DNA of 64,000 nucleotides, taken from Caprella mutica (taxonomy: Eukaryota; Arthropoda; Malacostraca; Amphipoda; Caprellidae). The notes beneath the pieces are model-generated. The model did not search any database. It was not told where the DNA came from and worked only from the letters and a program-made list of their open reading frames with translations. Positions 1 to 10,791 of the stretch are shown here, in pieces. The translations under genes were made by a program, and so were the position numbers. Where the stretch lies: contig CANNZV010002470.1 in NCBI GenBank assembly GCA_947561585.1, positions 89,741 through 153,740 of the forward strand, in the 5' to 3' direction. Positions within the stretch are counted from its first letter, which is position 1. The number at the start of each line of letters is the position of its first letter.

Positions 1-401
1 TATGTTTTTATAACATTTATATGTTTTTATAACTTTTATATGTTTTTATAACATTTATATGTTTTTATAACATTTATATGTTTTTTATAACATTTATATG
101 TTTTTATAACATTTATATGTTTTTATAACATTTATATGTTTTATATAACATTTATATGTTTTTTATAACATTTATATGTTTTTATTACATTTATATGTTT
201 TTATAACATTTATATGTTTTTATAACATTTATATGTTTTTTATAACATTTATATATTTTTATAACATTTATATGTTTTTATAACTTTTATATGTTTTTAT
301 AACATTTATATGTTTTTATAACATTTATATGTTTTTATAACATTTATATGTTTTTATAACATTTATATGTTTTTATAAAATTTATATGTTTTTATAACAT
401 T
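1..401. repeat. 19-bp AT-rich tandem array
   Basis: About 21 tandem copies of a 19-bp unit (tatgtttttataacattta) run from the window edge to about 401, so the array continues outside the window. Variation is mostly in the length of the T run (5 or 6) and single substitutions. No coding frame is maintained. Confidence 0.95.
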
Positions 402-1390
402 GTAACTAATGTTGTTAAATAATGTCACATAATAACGACTTAAAAGTAAAGGAAAATAAAAAGCAGTTCATAACAAGTAATTAGCCTCAAAGTATATACT
501 TTAAAACATCCCTTATAATTATTACAAACCACAACTTTCTCGATTTCAGCAGAAAATCATTTTAACATTTTACGGTTAGGTCAGTCAGAGGCCTATGGGA
601 CTATACTGTTAAAACTGTGACAATGTTAAATTGTTAAGTACAATTTATAATGTTAAATATACTAAAGTTAAGTGTACAGTGTGACCACCTGCCAAAATAT
701 GTTTTTTTTTACATAGTTACCTTCGCAGAGTGCGGAAGGCTATATTTTAGACGGCATTAATTTGTATATATATTTAGATATATAATTTTTTTAATTGACA
801 CCCCTTTAATATTAATGGGGAAGTTAACTAGTTGAATATAAGTACTATATATAAATAATTAATGAATCTACGTACCTGTGCATGGTACCAATATATTTAT
901 TATGCATATTATCGTAGAGCGATGAACAGGTAGATGTAGATTGTAGAATCAAGGCAGTGGACACATTTCGGTGGACACACTGTATACAGGACTTCATTAT
1001 AGAAGAGTTTTACTGTACAGATGAATAGTGAACATTAATATACTATACAATACATGTTATTAAAGGGTTGGTACACATATATACCACTCGGTACACTTTT
1101 TTTTCCTTAAAAAAAATAACCAGTTCTTAGACGTAGAATGACATAACTTCAACTCCAGTTGAATGTAATGAGTGTACCGTTATTTCCCTGAAGATAATTA
1201 AACAATAGCCTGAAATTCAAATTAAATGGACAGCAATAAAAAAAAAAAACATAAAAAAAACAAGTGAAGTGAAGTAAATATCGGATGAAAAATATTGAAA
1301 GAATGCATGAAAAAACTTATATTGAAATATTTTACGTTTAATTTTTAAATATATTTCTATAAATTGGGAAATTATATCTTTACCCTTATA
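402..1390. other. AT-rich non-coding stretch with a possible Helitron-like 5' end
   Basis: I see no gene here. At about 718-752 the segment ttaccttcgcagagtgcgg starts a short hairpin-like stretch that resembles the one at 49490 (ttaccttcgcaaatttgcag). This form is familiar as the left end of a widespread invertebrate Helitron-like repeat whose right ends appear at 54000 and 63248. The rest is unique AT-rich DNA with short A and T runs. Confidence 0.4.
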
Positions 1391-1571
1391 TAAGTTCTTA
1401 ATTATCGGTCAGTTCCACATTTTCGGACACGTAAGAAAAAACGATATAATAATAATTATTTAATTTTTATTTTTATTGGTTACCAATTTTAATAAAAATT
1501 AAATAATTATTATTATATCGTTTTTTCTTACGTGTCCGAAAATGTGGAACTGACCGATAATTAAGAACTTA
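1391..1571. mobile_element. Near-perfect fold-back MITE, family 1 (copy a)
   Basis: Two arms of about 89 bp are almost perfect reverse complements around a tiny centre. The end begins taagttcttaattatcggt and the arm includes the family signature ttccacattttcgg followed by cgtaagaaaaaa. More diverged relatives lie at 6451-6606, 23641-23836 and 46602-46803, and a single-arm relic near 50363. The few differences between arms suggest a recent insertion or recent arm homogenisation. No coding capacity. Confidence 0.85.
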
Positions 1572-3665
1572 CCCTAGAATCTTTACTGTTGATTTACTAA
1601 GCACTGCAATGGTACCTCAAGGCCTGTTTCCTTTTCTACGTGTGTGGTCCCAGCTGTTTTTTATTTTTCAGTTAATTCTTCTTGATGTTTTCCTATCTAT
1701 AATTTCGTTATGTTTGAATAATCATTACCAATTTGTTACCATGTTATGCATGTGACGTTATAACGACCATGTGACGCTATAACGACCATGTGACGCTATA
1801 ACGACCATGTAGCGACACTTGACCAACATCTGGTAATTTGTTGCGGGAAATTAATTTTATGTTGAAAATAGCATAAAATAGTGGTTTGTACAGGTTTAAT
1901 TTTCTTGTTCATTAGTTTTTATTATTAATGTAACTGTTAAAAATGTTATTATTTTAACGTAATATATATATATCTATTGATGTAAATATATATAAAATAA
2001 TGTGAATAACATTATATGATAGGTAGTAATTTAAAACTATAGTTAATCATTAAATAAAATTATTGAATTGAAGATAATTAAAATTCAATTTAAAACAATC
2101 ATTGAATAAAAATATAAAATTAGGGATAATAAAAAAAAACAAAAAAATCTAATTAAAAATAAAATAAATTAAAAATAATTTAAATATATTTTTTACACTA
2201 TAACTTAGTTCATTATATTAAATTATACATTTATAGCAAGCTGAAGCATGCTTGAATTCAATGACTCTTATACATTTATTATACATCACCCTTCTTACTA
2301 TTTACATATAAAGCACTAGTATAAACAGTAAACACTGTATAGTGGTGAGAGTCCACTCTCATTAATTTAAATTCATGATCACGTACAAGCAGGTAACTTT
2401 CTCATAAGTCCTTTGTACTCATTAATGTACTCACCCCCCCCCCCCTCTAGACTCATATTCAAAAAATGAATTAGTTACACCTGTAGAGAAATGTTAATCA
2501 GGTCTCACAAGTTTAACTTACAAGGAACCATAGCTACAGCTATATTGTATATTTTTAATTTATTTTGTACTTTTTTTTAGTTAACTCTGTAAATTATAAA
2601 CTGTAAACCTAAATGAATAAATGAAAATGCTGGCGCTGTCTCTTTGCATTGGCTGTCATTATTCAATTATGTAATAAAATTACAACCATATACTGTGAAA
2701 ACTGAAATGTAACATTAACTAAATATTACATTTAACATTGTTACATTTAACTATTGTTACATTTAACATTGTTACTTTCAACCTATATAATCATTAGCTA
2801 TAAATCACTCCAACCCCAATAAAACTGTACAGACTCTTCCACTGATTTAGGGTTAAATATTTCCCCTATTTAAGTCATTAACCCAGAAAAATACCCTAAA
2901 GAACAATGCCTATTGACTATCTATATTACCCTATTGTGTGCCTATTTCCCCTGTATTTTCCCTATTTCCCCTAAAGGTCCCTCTTTAATAACATAATAGT
3001 TAATACTCTAGAAACTGTTTAACGATGTAGGTCATGTGGTTTGCTAACAGTTGTGCTAGGTGGCTAGTTATGCTAGTTATTAAATAGAGAACTTTCTTTT
3101 CAATTAACCTATGGAAAGTAGTCAGTCTTTTATTTTACAAATAAAATTTAGAACACTTTATTTACAGTGTATCTGTACCTACTTCTAAAAACTTTTTAAA
3201 AGCCGTATCTCTTAAAAAGTTGACCGCCTGAAATTAATAATCCCCAATAAAATTGTAAATTATAAATCCATGATTATTTCATTTATTATATCATATTTAT
3301 TATTAAACAAACTAAAAAAATATACTAAATTTCCTAGCGAAATAGTGCAGTTACCCTTCACTGATAAAGTGTTCAGTAAATCTTCATCAGGTCTGTGAAA
3401 TGAACGCCAAAATAATGACCTTAACACAGAGAATATTTTCTGATATATTATACCTAAAAGTATGAATGATATTTAAACAGAAATGAAATAGTTATATTTA
3501 AATGTATAGAGAACTAAAATTGTATAAAATTACACAGTTTGAATTGGATTTGATTTTACTATTTTACCTTAACAATTTAAAATTATTCAAGTTTAAAATT
3601 GACAAAAGTTTCGGACAGACAGATTATAATCTTATTTTAGTATATATTTTACGATAAAATATATA
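1572..3665. other. Gene-free AT-rich stretch
   Basis: I find no supportable gene. It contains a small 19-bp tandem block at 1750-1811 (listed separately), a poly-C run at about 2435-2446, a short run of ttacattta-type repeats at 2705-2775, and pyrimidine-rich text with repeated tatttcccct at 2865-2990. Confidence 0.5.
1750..1811. repeat. 19-bp tandem repeat, 3 copies
   Basis: The unit tgacgctataacgaccatg is repeated about three times with one early variant. This is a small array in otherwise unique sequence. Confidence 0.85.
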
Positions 3666-3666
3666 C

Positions 3667-3916
3667 TTAAAGGGGCAGTTTTCATAAGTTAATAACAGAT
3701 TCAAGTCTGGGACTGGTTATCATTTTGCTTACGTACTACAATGATTAGTTACGCGGTCCACCGCAGTCCACAGATGGCGCCACTAATTTACAATATACTG
3801 TTTATATAAACATTTCTAAAATCAACGAATATTCTAATGTTACATAAATAAATATACTAAATCGATTTAGGACCAATTTGGCAATAGTTTGATTTTGACT
3901 GAACTGCCCCTTTAAG
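3667..3916. mobile_element. Fold-back MITE with short inverted ends
   Basis: The left end cttaaaggggcagttttc is the reverse complement of the right end gaactgcccctttaag. The inner 220 bp is not strongly palindromic and carries no open frame. Size and structure fit a non-autonomous DNA transposon. Confidence 0.65.
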
Positions 3917-4770
3917 GTAACCAACAATAATAAACGATTTGCAGATTGTAAATAATCAGATATGATTTGTCATCAAATTTAGTAAAAATTAAACACCTCA
4001 AGACGTAGTTTAAAAATTATAATCTACAGATAATACAGTAAATATTGATAAAATTTTATTGTAAAATATCATCTTGCTTTAACGACGTGAGTGTCCGACG
4101 AAAGACGATAGATTGTGAGTATTTAAAAATTATGATCAACTATAGTACAGTAACTGTTGTTCATTCAGTGAGAGTTCAATTATTATAATGGGTTTAAGAT
4201 TATATTCAAATGCACACATATATATATATATTAATTTATCAAAAGTTTATTCTTTACTCTTTAGGGTCAAAACTCTTATATTTTCAATTATATTAATTTT
4301 CTTGTGACTCCCGTAGTCATGATACTGCAGCAAATGATTCGTTTTCCTTTTCTATTAGTGTTTCTTGAATTTTTCTTAACTTTACACCAACTTTATGAGG
4401 CGCTGTTGATAGAATGACTGTTTAACCCACACGGATTACGATTTAATTTTCTTCCTCTAAAAATATTTATTGTCGCAGATAGATGATCTTTTTATCATTT
4501 ATTTAATCACTAATAAAAACCAACGTTTGGGAGTATATTTTGCGTCAGAGGACATTGGCAAATAAAATGGTAACAGTGTTTCGTTACTTATGACCCTAGT
4601 GTTCCCACATCTATTAATCACCGGTACACCTTTCAAATTAATCATAGGAACACCTTTTCATATTAATCATCAGTCCTGTTCAATTAGAACAAGTCACGAC
4701 TGTAAAAGGTACAGTCGGAGAAAACTGTATCTGTAATGATTTCTTCACAGTTACTACAGGGCAACTCCTC
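3917..4770. other. Gene-free stretch with a small dispersed motif
   Basis: No gene seen. The motif cccgtagtcatgatactgc at about 4311-4330 recurs at about 25215-25234, so at least part of this stretch is a dispersed repeat. Confidence 0.4.
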
Positions 4771-5170
4771 TATAAAGAAATATTGTATAGTGACCACTTC
4801 TGATTAGTAGAATCCTGAGTAATGAAGTGCCCTGTACATTGAACATGTTTAGTTTTGTATGCCATAAATTGACCATCAGTTTTCTATGCATCTCCACTTA
4901 TAGTGAACTATTTGTAGTTCATTATAAAATAGTTCTACTACTACAACTCCTTTATAGTGAAGTCCTGTATAGTGAACCATCCTGAAACCTAATTCCTGAG
5001 AATGAAGTATCCTGTATAATGAATGTATTCATTTTTAAAGAAATATTTTGTGTAGTCAGCCATAAAATGGCCAGTTTTCTATGCATCTAGATCTTGAGGA
5101 CCTATGTATATAGTGAAGAATGCTCTATATAGTGAACTAGTTGTGGTTCATTATAGAGGAGCTCTACTGC
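4770..5170. repeat. Degenerate direct repeat built on tatagtgaa motifs
   Basis: Two related blocks of about 180-200 bp (starting near 4812 and 4996) share the segments cctgagtaatgaagt, gccataaattgacc and gttttctatgcatct. Many tatagtgaa and ttcattata motifs occur in both orientations. It looks like an old fold-back or tandem element; no coding potential. Confidence 0.55.
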
Positions 5171-5306
5171 AATTTCCAAAAGAAACTTTACTAATATGTA
5201 ATGGTTGTGGGTATTTAAAAATTGGTCTGAGTGCACGACGACAAATTTTTAAGATTTTAAAATGATAGAAAATTAGAAAACTGTGATTTGTGAAATAGGA
5301 AAATGA

Positions 5307-6140
5307 AGTGACTATTTTTTTGTACATCATCACAGTGACTCTTTTTTTGTACATCATCACAGTGACTCTTTTTTTGTACATCATCACAGTGACTCTTTTC
5401 TCTGATAGTACATCATCACAGTGACTCTTTTTTTGTACATCATCACAGTGACTCTTTTCTCTGATAGTACATCATCACAGTGACTCTTTTCTCTGATAGT
5501 ACATCATCACAGTGACTCTTTTTTTGTACATCATCACAGTGACTCTTTTTTTGTACATCATCACAGTGACTCTTTTTTTGTACATCATCACAGTGACTCT
5601 TTTCTCTGATAGTACATCATCACAGTGACTCTTTTCTCTGATAGTACATCATCACAGTGACTCTTTTTTTGTACATCATCACAGTTACTCTTTTCTCTGA
5701 TAGTACATCATCACAGTGACTCTTTTCTCTGATAGTACATCATCACAGTGACTCTTTTCTCTGATAGTACATCATCACAGTGACTCTTTTCTCTGATAGC
5801 ACATCATCACAGTGACTCTTTTCTCTGATAGTACATCATCACAGTGACTCTTTTCTCTGATAGTACATCATCACAGTGACTCTTTTCTCTGATAGACTCA
5901 TCACAGTGACTCTTTTCTCTGATAGTACATCATCACAGTGACTCTTTTCTCTGATAGTACATCATCACAGTGACTCTTTTCTCTGATGGTACATCATAAC
6001 AGTGACTCTTTTCTCTGATAGTACACCATCACAGTGACTCTTTTCTCTGATAGTACATCATCACAGTGACTCTTTTCTCTGATGGTACATCATAACAGTG
6101 ACTCTTTTCTCTGATAGTACATCATCACAGTGACTCTTTT
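5307..6140. repeat. 32/27-bp tandem array, first locus
   Basis: About 27 units with the shared core gtacatcatcacagtgact. The two length variants differ only in the linker: ctctttttttgta (27-bp unit) or cttttctctgatagta (32-bp unit). The 27-bp form is concentrated on the left and the 32-bp form on the right. The same 32-bp unit forms a separate array at 20222-21284. Confidence 0.95.
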
Positions 6141-6450
6141 CATGATAATAATTATGGTGATATAATAAGTGTAGATTATACAAGTTTCTATTTCGGTTTC
6201 TAAATCTTGTAAGAATGAATCGTATTATTCAAATTAAAATATTTTATTTTTAATTGGAAAAAAATCATATTCATAAGTTAATTAAAAAGTGAAAAAGTGA
6301 AATAAAACATAAAAATAAATATGAGAAAAATTCTTTCTAAATACTATATTCAATTGAAATTTGTAATAAAGCAGGTGGATGCAAGAAAGCTACACTGTGT
6401 CTGACGGCTTTTAATAAATTCATAATTTATTAAAATTATAATAAATTCTA

Positions 6451-6606
6451 GGGTAAGTTCCTAGTTATGGGATGGTTCCACATTTTCGATCGTATGAGAA
6501 ATGAGAAAAAAGTGTATACAATTAATACAAAACTTTTATATTCATTTTATTTTATACATCATATCATCGGTAATGTGGAACAGTCCGATAACTCGGGATT
6601 TACCCT
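6451..6606. mobile_element. Fold-back MITE, family 1 (copy b)
   Basis: Inverted ends: gggtaagttcctagttat on the left and ataactcgggatttaccc on the right, with gttccacattttcgatcg matched by the reverse complement of taatgtggaacag inside. A short open frame crossing the element is an accident of the palindrome. Confidence 0.7.
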
Positions 6607-6660
6607 ATCAAACATCGTTATTGAACAGAAAATCCCATCGATAATGTTTGAAATTATGTT

Positions 6661-7070
6661 ATTTAACGATAAAAATCTATCGTAATTTGTTAATTTAAAC
6701 GATAAAAATCTATCGTAATTTTCTTAATTTAAACGATAAAAATCTATCGTTATTTGTTAATTCAAACGATAAGAATCTATCGTAATTTGTTAATTTAAAC
6801 GATAAAAATCTATCGTAATTTGTTAATTTAAACGATAAGAATCTATCGTTATTTGTTAATTTAAACGATAAAAATCTATCGTAATTTGTTAATTTAAACG
6901 ATAAGAATCTATCGTTATTTGTTAATTTAAACGATAAGAATCTATCGTTATTTGTTAATTTAAACGATAAGAATCTATCGTAATTTGTTAATTTAAACGA
7001 TAAGAATCTATCGTAATTTGTTAATTTAAACGATAAGAATCTATCGTTATTTGTTAATTTAAACGATAAG
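6661..7070. repeat. 33-bp tandem array ending at the assembly gap
   Basis: About 12 copies of a 33-bp unit carrying the imperfect palindrome cgataaaaatctatcg and the spacer ttgttaattt. Two alternating variants differ at cgtaa versus cgtta and aaaaat versus aagaat. Because 33 is divisible by three, the array reads as an open frame on the minus strand; this is not evidence of a gene. Confidence 0.95.
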
Positions 7071-7439
7071 NNNNNNNNNNNNNNNNNNNNNNNNNNNNNN
7101 NNNNNNNNNNNNNNNNNNNNNNNNNNNNNNNNNNNNNNNNNNNNNNNNNNNNNNNNNNNNNNNNNNNNNNNNNNNNNNNNNNNNNNNNNNNNNNNNNNNN
7201 NNNNNNNNNNNNNNNNNNNNNNNNNNNNNNNNNNNNNNNNNNNNNNNNNNNNNNNNNNNNNNNNNNNNNNNNNNNNNNNNNNNNNNNNNNNNNNNNNNNN
7301 NNNNNNNNNNNNNNNNNNNNNNNNNNNNNNNNNNNNNNNNNNNNNNNNNNNNNNNNNNNNNNNNNNNNNNNNNNNNNNNNNNNNNNNNNNNNNNNNNNNN
7401 NNNNNNNNNNNNNNNNNNNNNNNNNNNNNNNNNNNNNNN
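7071..7439. other. Assembly gap (369 N)
   Basis: A run of undetermined bases directly abuts the 33-bp array on its left and unique sequence on its right. The true array length is unknown, and the gap size may be an estimate. Confidence 1.
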
Positions 7440-8037
7440 CGTATGAAAGATATCATACTAAATTTAAGATACTTTTCTTTCATTTGAAAACGATTTCAGT
7501 CTTCTAGCTAAAATAGTTTACAAATTACAGCTCTTTTAAATCGGTTACTTTTTTCGGTTTCCCATGCTAATACTCTATACAGAATGTGTTAAAAAACTGT
7601 TTTCGTCTCGATAAATGTATCGAGTCTGGTGGTATTAATGCTAAATTTGTTATGAAAAACAACTTGGAATTCTTATCTTTAAAATGAAACCTATTTCAAT
7701 CTTCTAGCAATAATAGTTTACATGTTAAAAATAATTCTATATCAGCCTTTTTTTTTTGCGGTTACCCTGTATAATTGACTTTCCTATCATCAAAATCACT
7801 AAATAATCAATTTACAATCACTATATAAGCCCTTCACATTTTCTTTATCTGTATAATAATATGACAGTCGGAATGAAATATTCAACAGAATAACTATCGT
7901 TGAGTCGGTTCTTTTAATAACGAATAAAGGTCCGGTTTTTAACTTTCTGTTTATTAGAGAATACCCATTAATAATTTTCGTGACTAAGCAAATCATAAAA
8001 AAATATATTAACACAGAAAACACGTATCGAAATATGA
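7440..8037. other. Gene-free AT-rich stretch
   Basis: No supportable gene. A 90-codon open frame on the minus strand lies in very AT-rich sequence, has no recognisable motif and is most likely chance. Two loosely similar blocks (aacgatttcagtcttctagc at 7488 and a diverged version at 7685) suggest an old duplication. Confidence 0.4.
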
Positions 8038-8057
8038 GTACGACATTGCAAACGTTA

Positions 8058-8270
8058 AGGGCCATACACACTTAGGGTTTTTTAAGTCTTTCCACCAGAC
8101 TTTTTGCTATGCTCCTCCTACTTTTTCCACGAGAATAAAAGAAAAAACTATATAATTATTATTTATTTTAGTTGGTATCCATGATACCTGCAGGCATCAT
8201 GGATACCAACTAAAAAAGTAGGATGAGCTCAGCAAAAAGTCTGGTGGAAAGACTTAAAAACCCTACGTGT
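8058..8270. mobile_element. Fold-back MITE, family 2, flanked by a 20-bp direct repeat
   Basis: Arms begin cttagggttttttaagtc and end gacttaaaaaccctacg, with agtctggtggaaag matching ctttccaccagact. The centre holds a second hairpin, ttggtatccatgatacc, facing its reverse complement; related centre hairpins occur in elements at about 23735 and 46720. The bases just outside, gtacgacattgcaaacgtta (8038-8057) and gtacgacattgcaaccgtta (8271-8290), form a 19/20 direct repeat. Confidence 0.75.
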
Positions 8271-8510
8271 GTACGACATTGCAACCGTTAGACGCACTAG
8301 AAGAAAGAATCTGCGCGTTTAATTGCTATGAAGTATGACAAGAATTTGGAACCTATCGACCAAATTTGGTAGAAACAATTTAATCTATTTTCTATATTTG
8401 TACATATCCAAATATTGAACAGATCAATTATTTCAAAAAGGTAAAAAATGATTCCTCATGAACACAGATACTGCAAATTATAAAAGAAAACTGGTTGAAA
8501 ACATTATCCT

Positions 8511-10350
8511 AGTTTTTATGTCCGTAAGTATGTTTTTATGTCCGTAAGTATGTTTTTATGTCCGTAAGTATGTTTTTAAGTCCGTAAGTATGTTTTTAAG
8601 TCCGTAAGTATGTTTTTATGTCCGTAAGTATGTTTTTATGTCCGTAAGTATGTTTTTATGTCCGTAAGTATGTTTTTATGTCCGTAAGTATGTTTTTATG
8701 TCCGTTAGTATGTTTTTATGTCCGTAAGTATGTTTTTATGTCCGTAAGTAAGTTTTTATGTCCGTAAGTATGTTTTTATGTCCGTAAGTATGTTTTTATG
8801 TCCGTAAGTATGTTTTTATGTCCGTAAGTATGTTTTTAAGTCCGTAAGTATGTTTTTATGTCCGTAAGTATGTTTTTATGTCCGTAAGTATGTTTTTATG
8901 TCCGTAAGTATGTTTTTATGTCCGTAAGTATGTTTTTATGTCCGTAAGTATGTTTTTATGTCCGTAAGTATGTTTTTATGTCCGTAAGTATGTTTTTAAG
9001 TCCGTAAGTATGTTTTTATGTCCGTAAGTATGTTTTTATGTCCGTAAGTATGTTTTTATGTCCGTAAGTATGTTTTTAAGTCCGTAAGTATGTTTTTATG
9101 TCCGTAAGTATGTTTTTATGTCCGTAAGTATGTTTTTATGTCCGTAAGTATGTTTTTAAGTCCGTAAGTATGTTTTTAAGTCCGTAAGTATGTTTTTATG
9201 TCCGTAAGTATGTTTTTATGTCCGTAAGTATGTTTTTATGTCCGTAAGTATGTTTTTATGTCCGTAAGTATGTTTTTATGTCCGTTAGTATGTTTTTATG
9301 TCCGTAAGTATGTTTTTATGTCCGTAAGTAAGTTTTTATGTCCGTAAGTATGTTTTTATGTCCGTAAGTATGTTTTTATGTCCGTAAGTATGTTTTTATG
9401 TCCGTAAGTATGTTTTTATGTCCGTAAGTATGTTTTTATGTCCGTAAGTATGTTTTTATGTCCGTAAGTATGTTTTTATGTCCGTAAGTATGTTTTTATG
9501 TCCGTAAGTATGTTTTTATGTCCGTAAGTATGTTTTTAAGTCCGTAAGTATGTTTTTATGTCCGTAAGTATGTTTTTATGTCCGTAAGTATGTTTTTAAG
9601 TCCGTAAGTATGTTTTTAAGTCCGTAAGTATGTTTTTATGTCCGTAAGTAAGTTTTTATGTCCGTAAGTATGTTTTTAAGTCCGTAAGTATGTTTTTATG
9701 TCCGTAAGTATGTTTTTATGTCCGTAAGTATGTTTTTATGTCCGTAAGTATGTTTTTAAGTCCGTAAGTATGTTTTTAAGTCCGTAAGTATGTTTTTATG
9801 TCCGTAAGTATGTTTTTATGTCCGTAAGTATGTTTTTATGTCCGTAAGTATGTTTTTATGTCCGTAAGTATGTTTTTATGTCCGTAAGTATGTTTTTAAG
9901 TCCGTAAGTATGTTTTTAAGTCCGTAAGTATGTTTTTATGTCCGTAAGTATGTTTTTATGTCCGTAGGTATGTTTTTAAGTCCGTAAGTATGTTTTTAAG
10001 TCCGTAAGTATGTTTTTATGTCCGTAAGTAAGTTTTTATGTCCGTAAGTATGTTTTTAAGTCCGTAAGTATGTTTTTAAGTCCGTAAGTATGTTTTTATG
10101 TCCGTAAGTATGTTTTTATGTCCGTAAGTATGTTTTTAAGTCCGTAAGTATGTTTTTAAGTCCGTAAGTATGTTTTTATGTCCGTAAGTATGTTTTTATG
10201 TCCGTAAGTATGTTTTTATGTCCGTAAGTATGTTTTTATGTCCGTAAGTATGTTTTTAAGTCCGTAAGTATGTTTTTATGTCCGTAAGTATGTTTTTAAG
10301 TCCGTAAGTATGTTTTTATGTCCGTAAGTATGTTTTTATGTCCGTAAGTT
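8511..10350. repeat. 20-bp tandem array, about 92 copies, no indels
   Basis: Unit: tccgtaagtatgtttttatg. The whole 1840-bp array keeps strict 20-bp register; differences are substitutions such as tatg to taag. Marker variants recur in order: tccgttagta at 8701 and 9281, and agtttttatg after agta at 8751 and 9331, giving a 580-bp (29-unit) segmental duplication. The agtttttatg variant also recurs at 9651 and 10031 (380 bp, 19 units). Each unit contains gtaagtat, a perfect match to the intron part of a 5' splice site. Confidence 0.97.
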
Positions 10351-10790
10351 TTTTTATTCTGAGAAATTAGAAATCGCGTTCAAAATATTTTATGTGTAGT
10401 GAATTTACTGAAGTAACTCAATTAATCTGATTTGTATTGAGCCAAATAATGAAAACTTAGATAATATTTGAGGGTATTTTAACACTGTACGAATGAACTA
10501 GAATATTTTAAGTGAAAACATGTAATAAAATTACTAGGAATGAGTGAAAAAAGGAGAAAATAGATTTAAGAAGATGACCCGATGAGATTTAAAAGAAATA
10601 TTTCTAATGCAATGAAATTTTATGTAATGAATGTATTGCATAGTAATTTATAATAAAATAAATGATTTAGTATCAAATGATGGCTACATGAACCCCTGGC
10701 GCTATACTCTGCAACCACTAGTAGCGTTAAAAAATAATCAATATGATATAAATAAAAAATGCAATCCAAATTACAACAGTATCTTCTATT
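10351..10790. other. Unique spacer between two satellites
   Basis: 440 bp of AT-rich sequence between the 20-bp and 17-bp arrays. I see no gene, RNA or element ends. Confidence 0.5.
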
Positions 10791-10791
10791 T

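Noticed and set aside
5307..6140. CRISPR-like array with cacagtgact repeats and short spacers
   Set aside because: The supposed spacers are two fixed linker variants, not diverse sequence.
6710..7483. Minus-strand frame with 11-residue repeats
   Set aside because: It spans the N gap and a 33-bp non-coding array; no start context or unique sequence.
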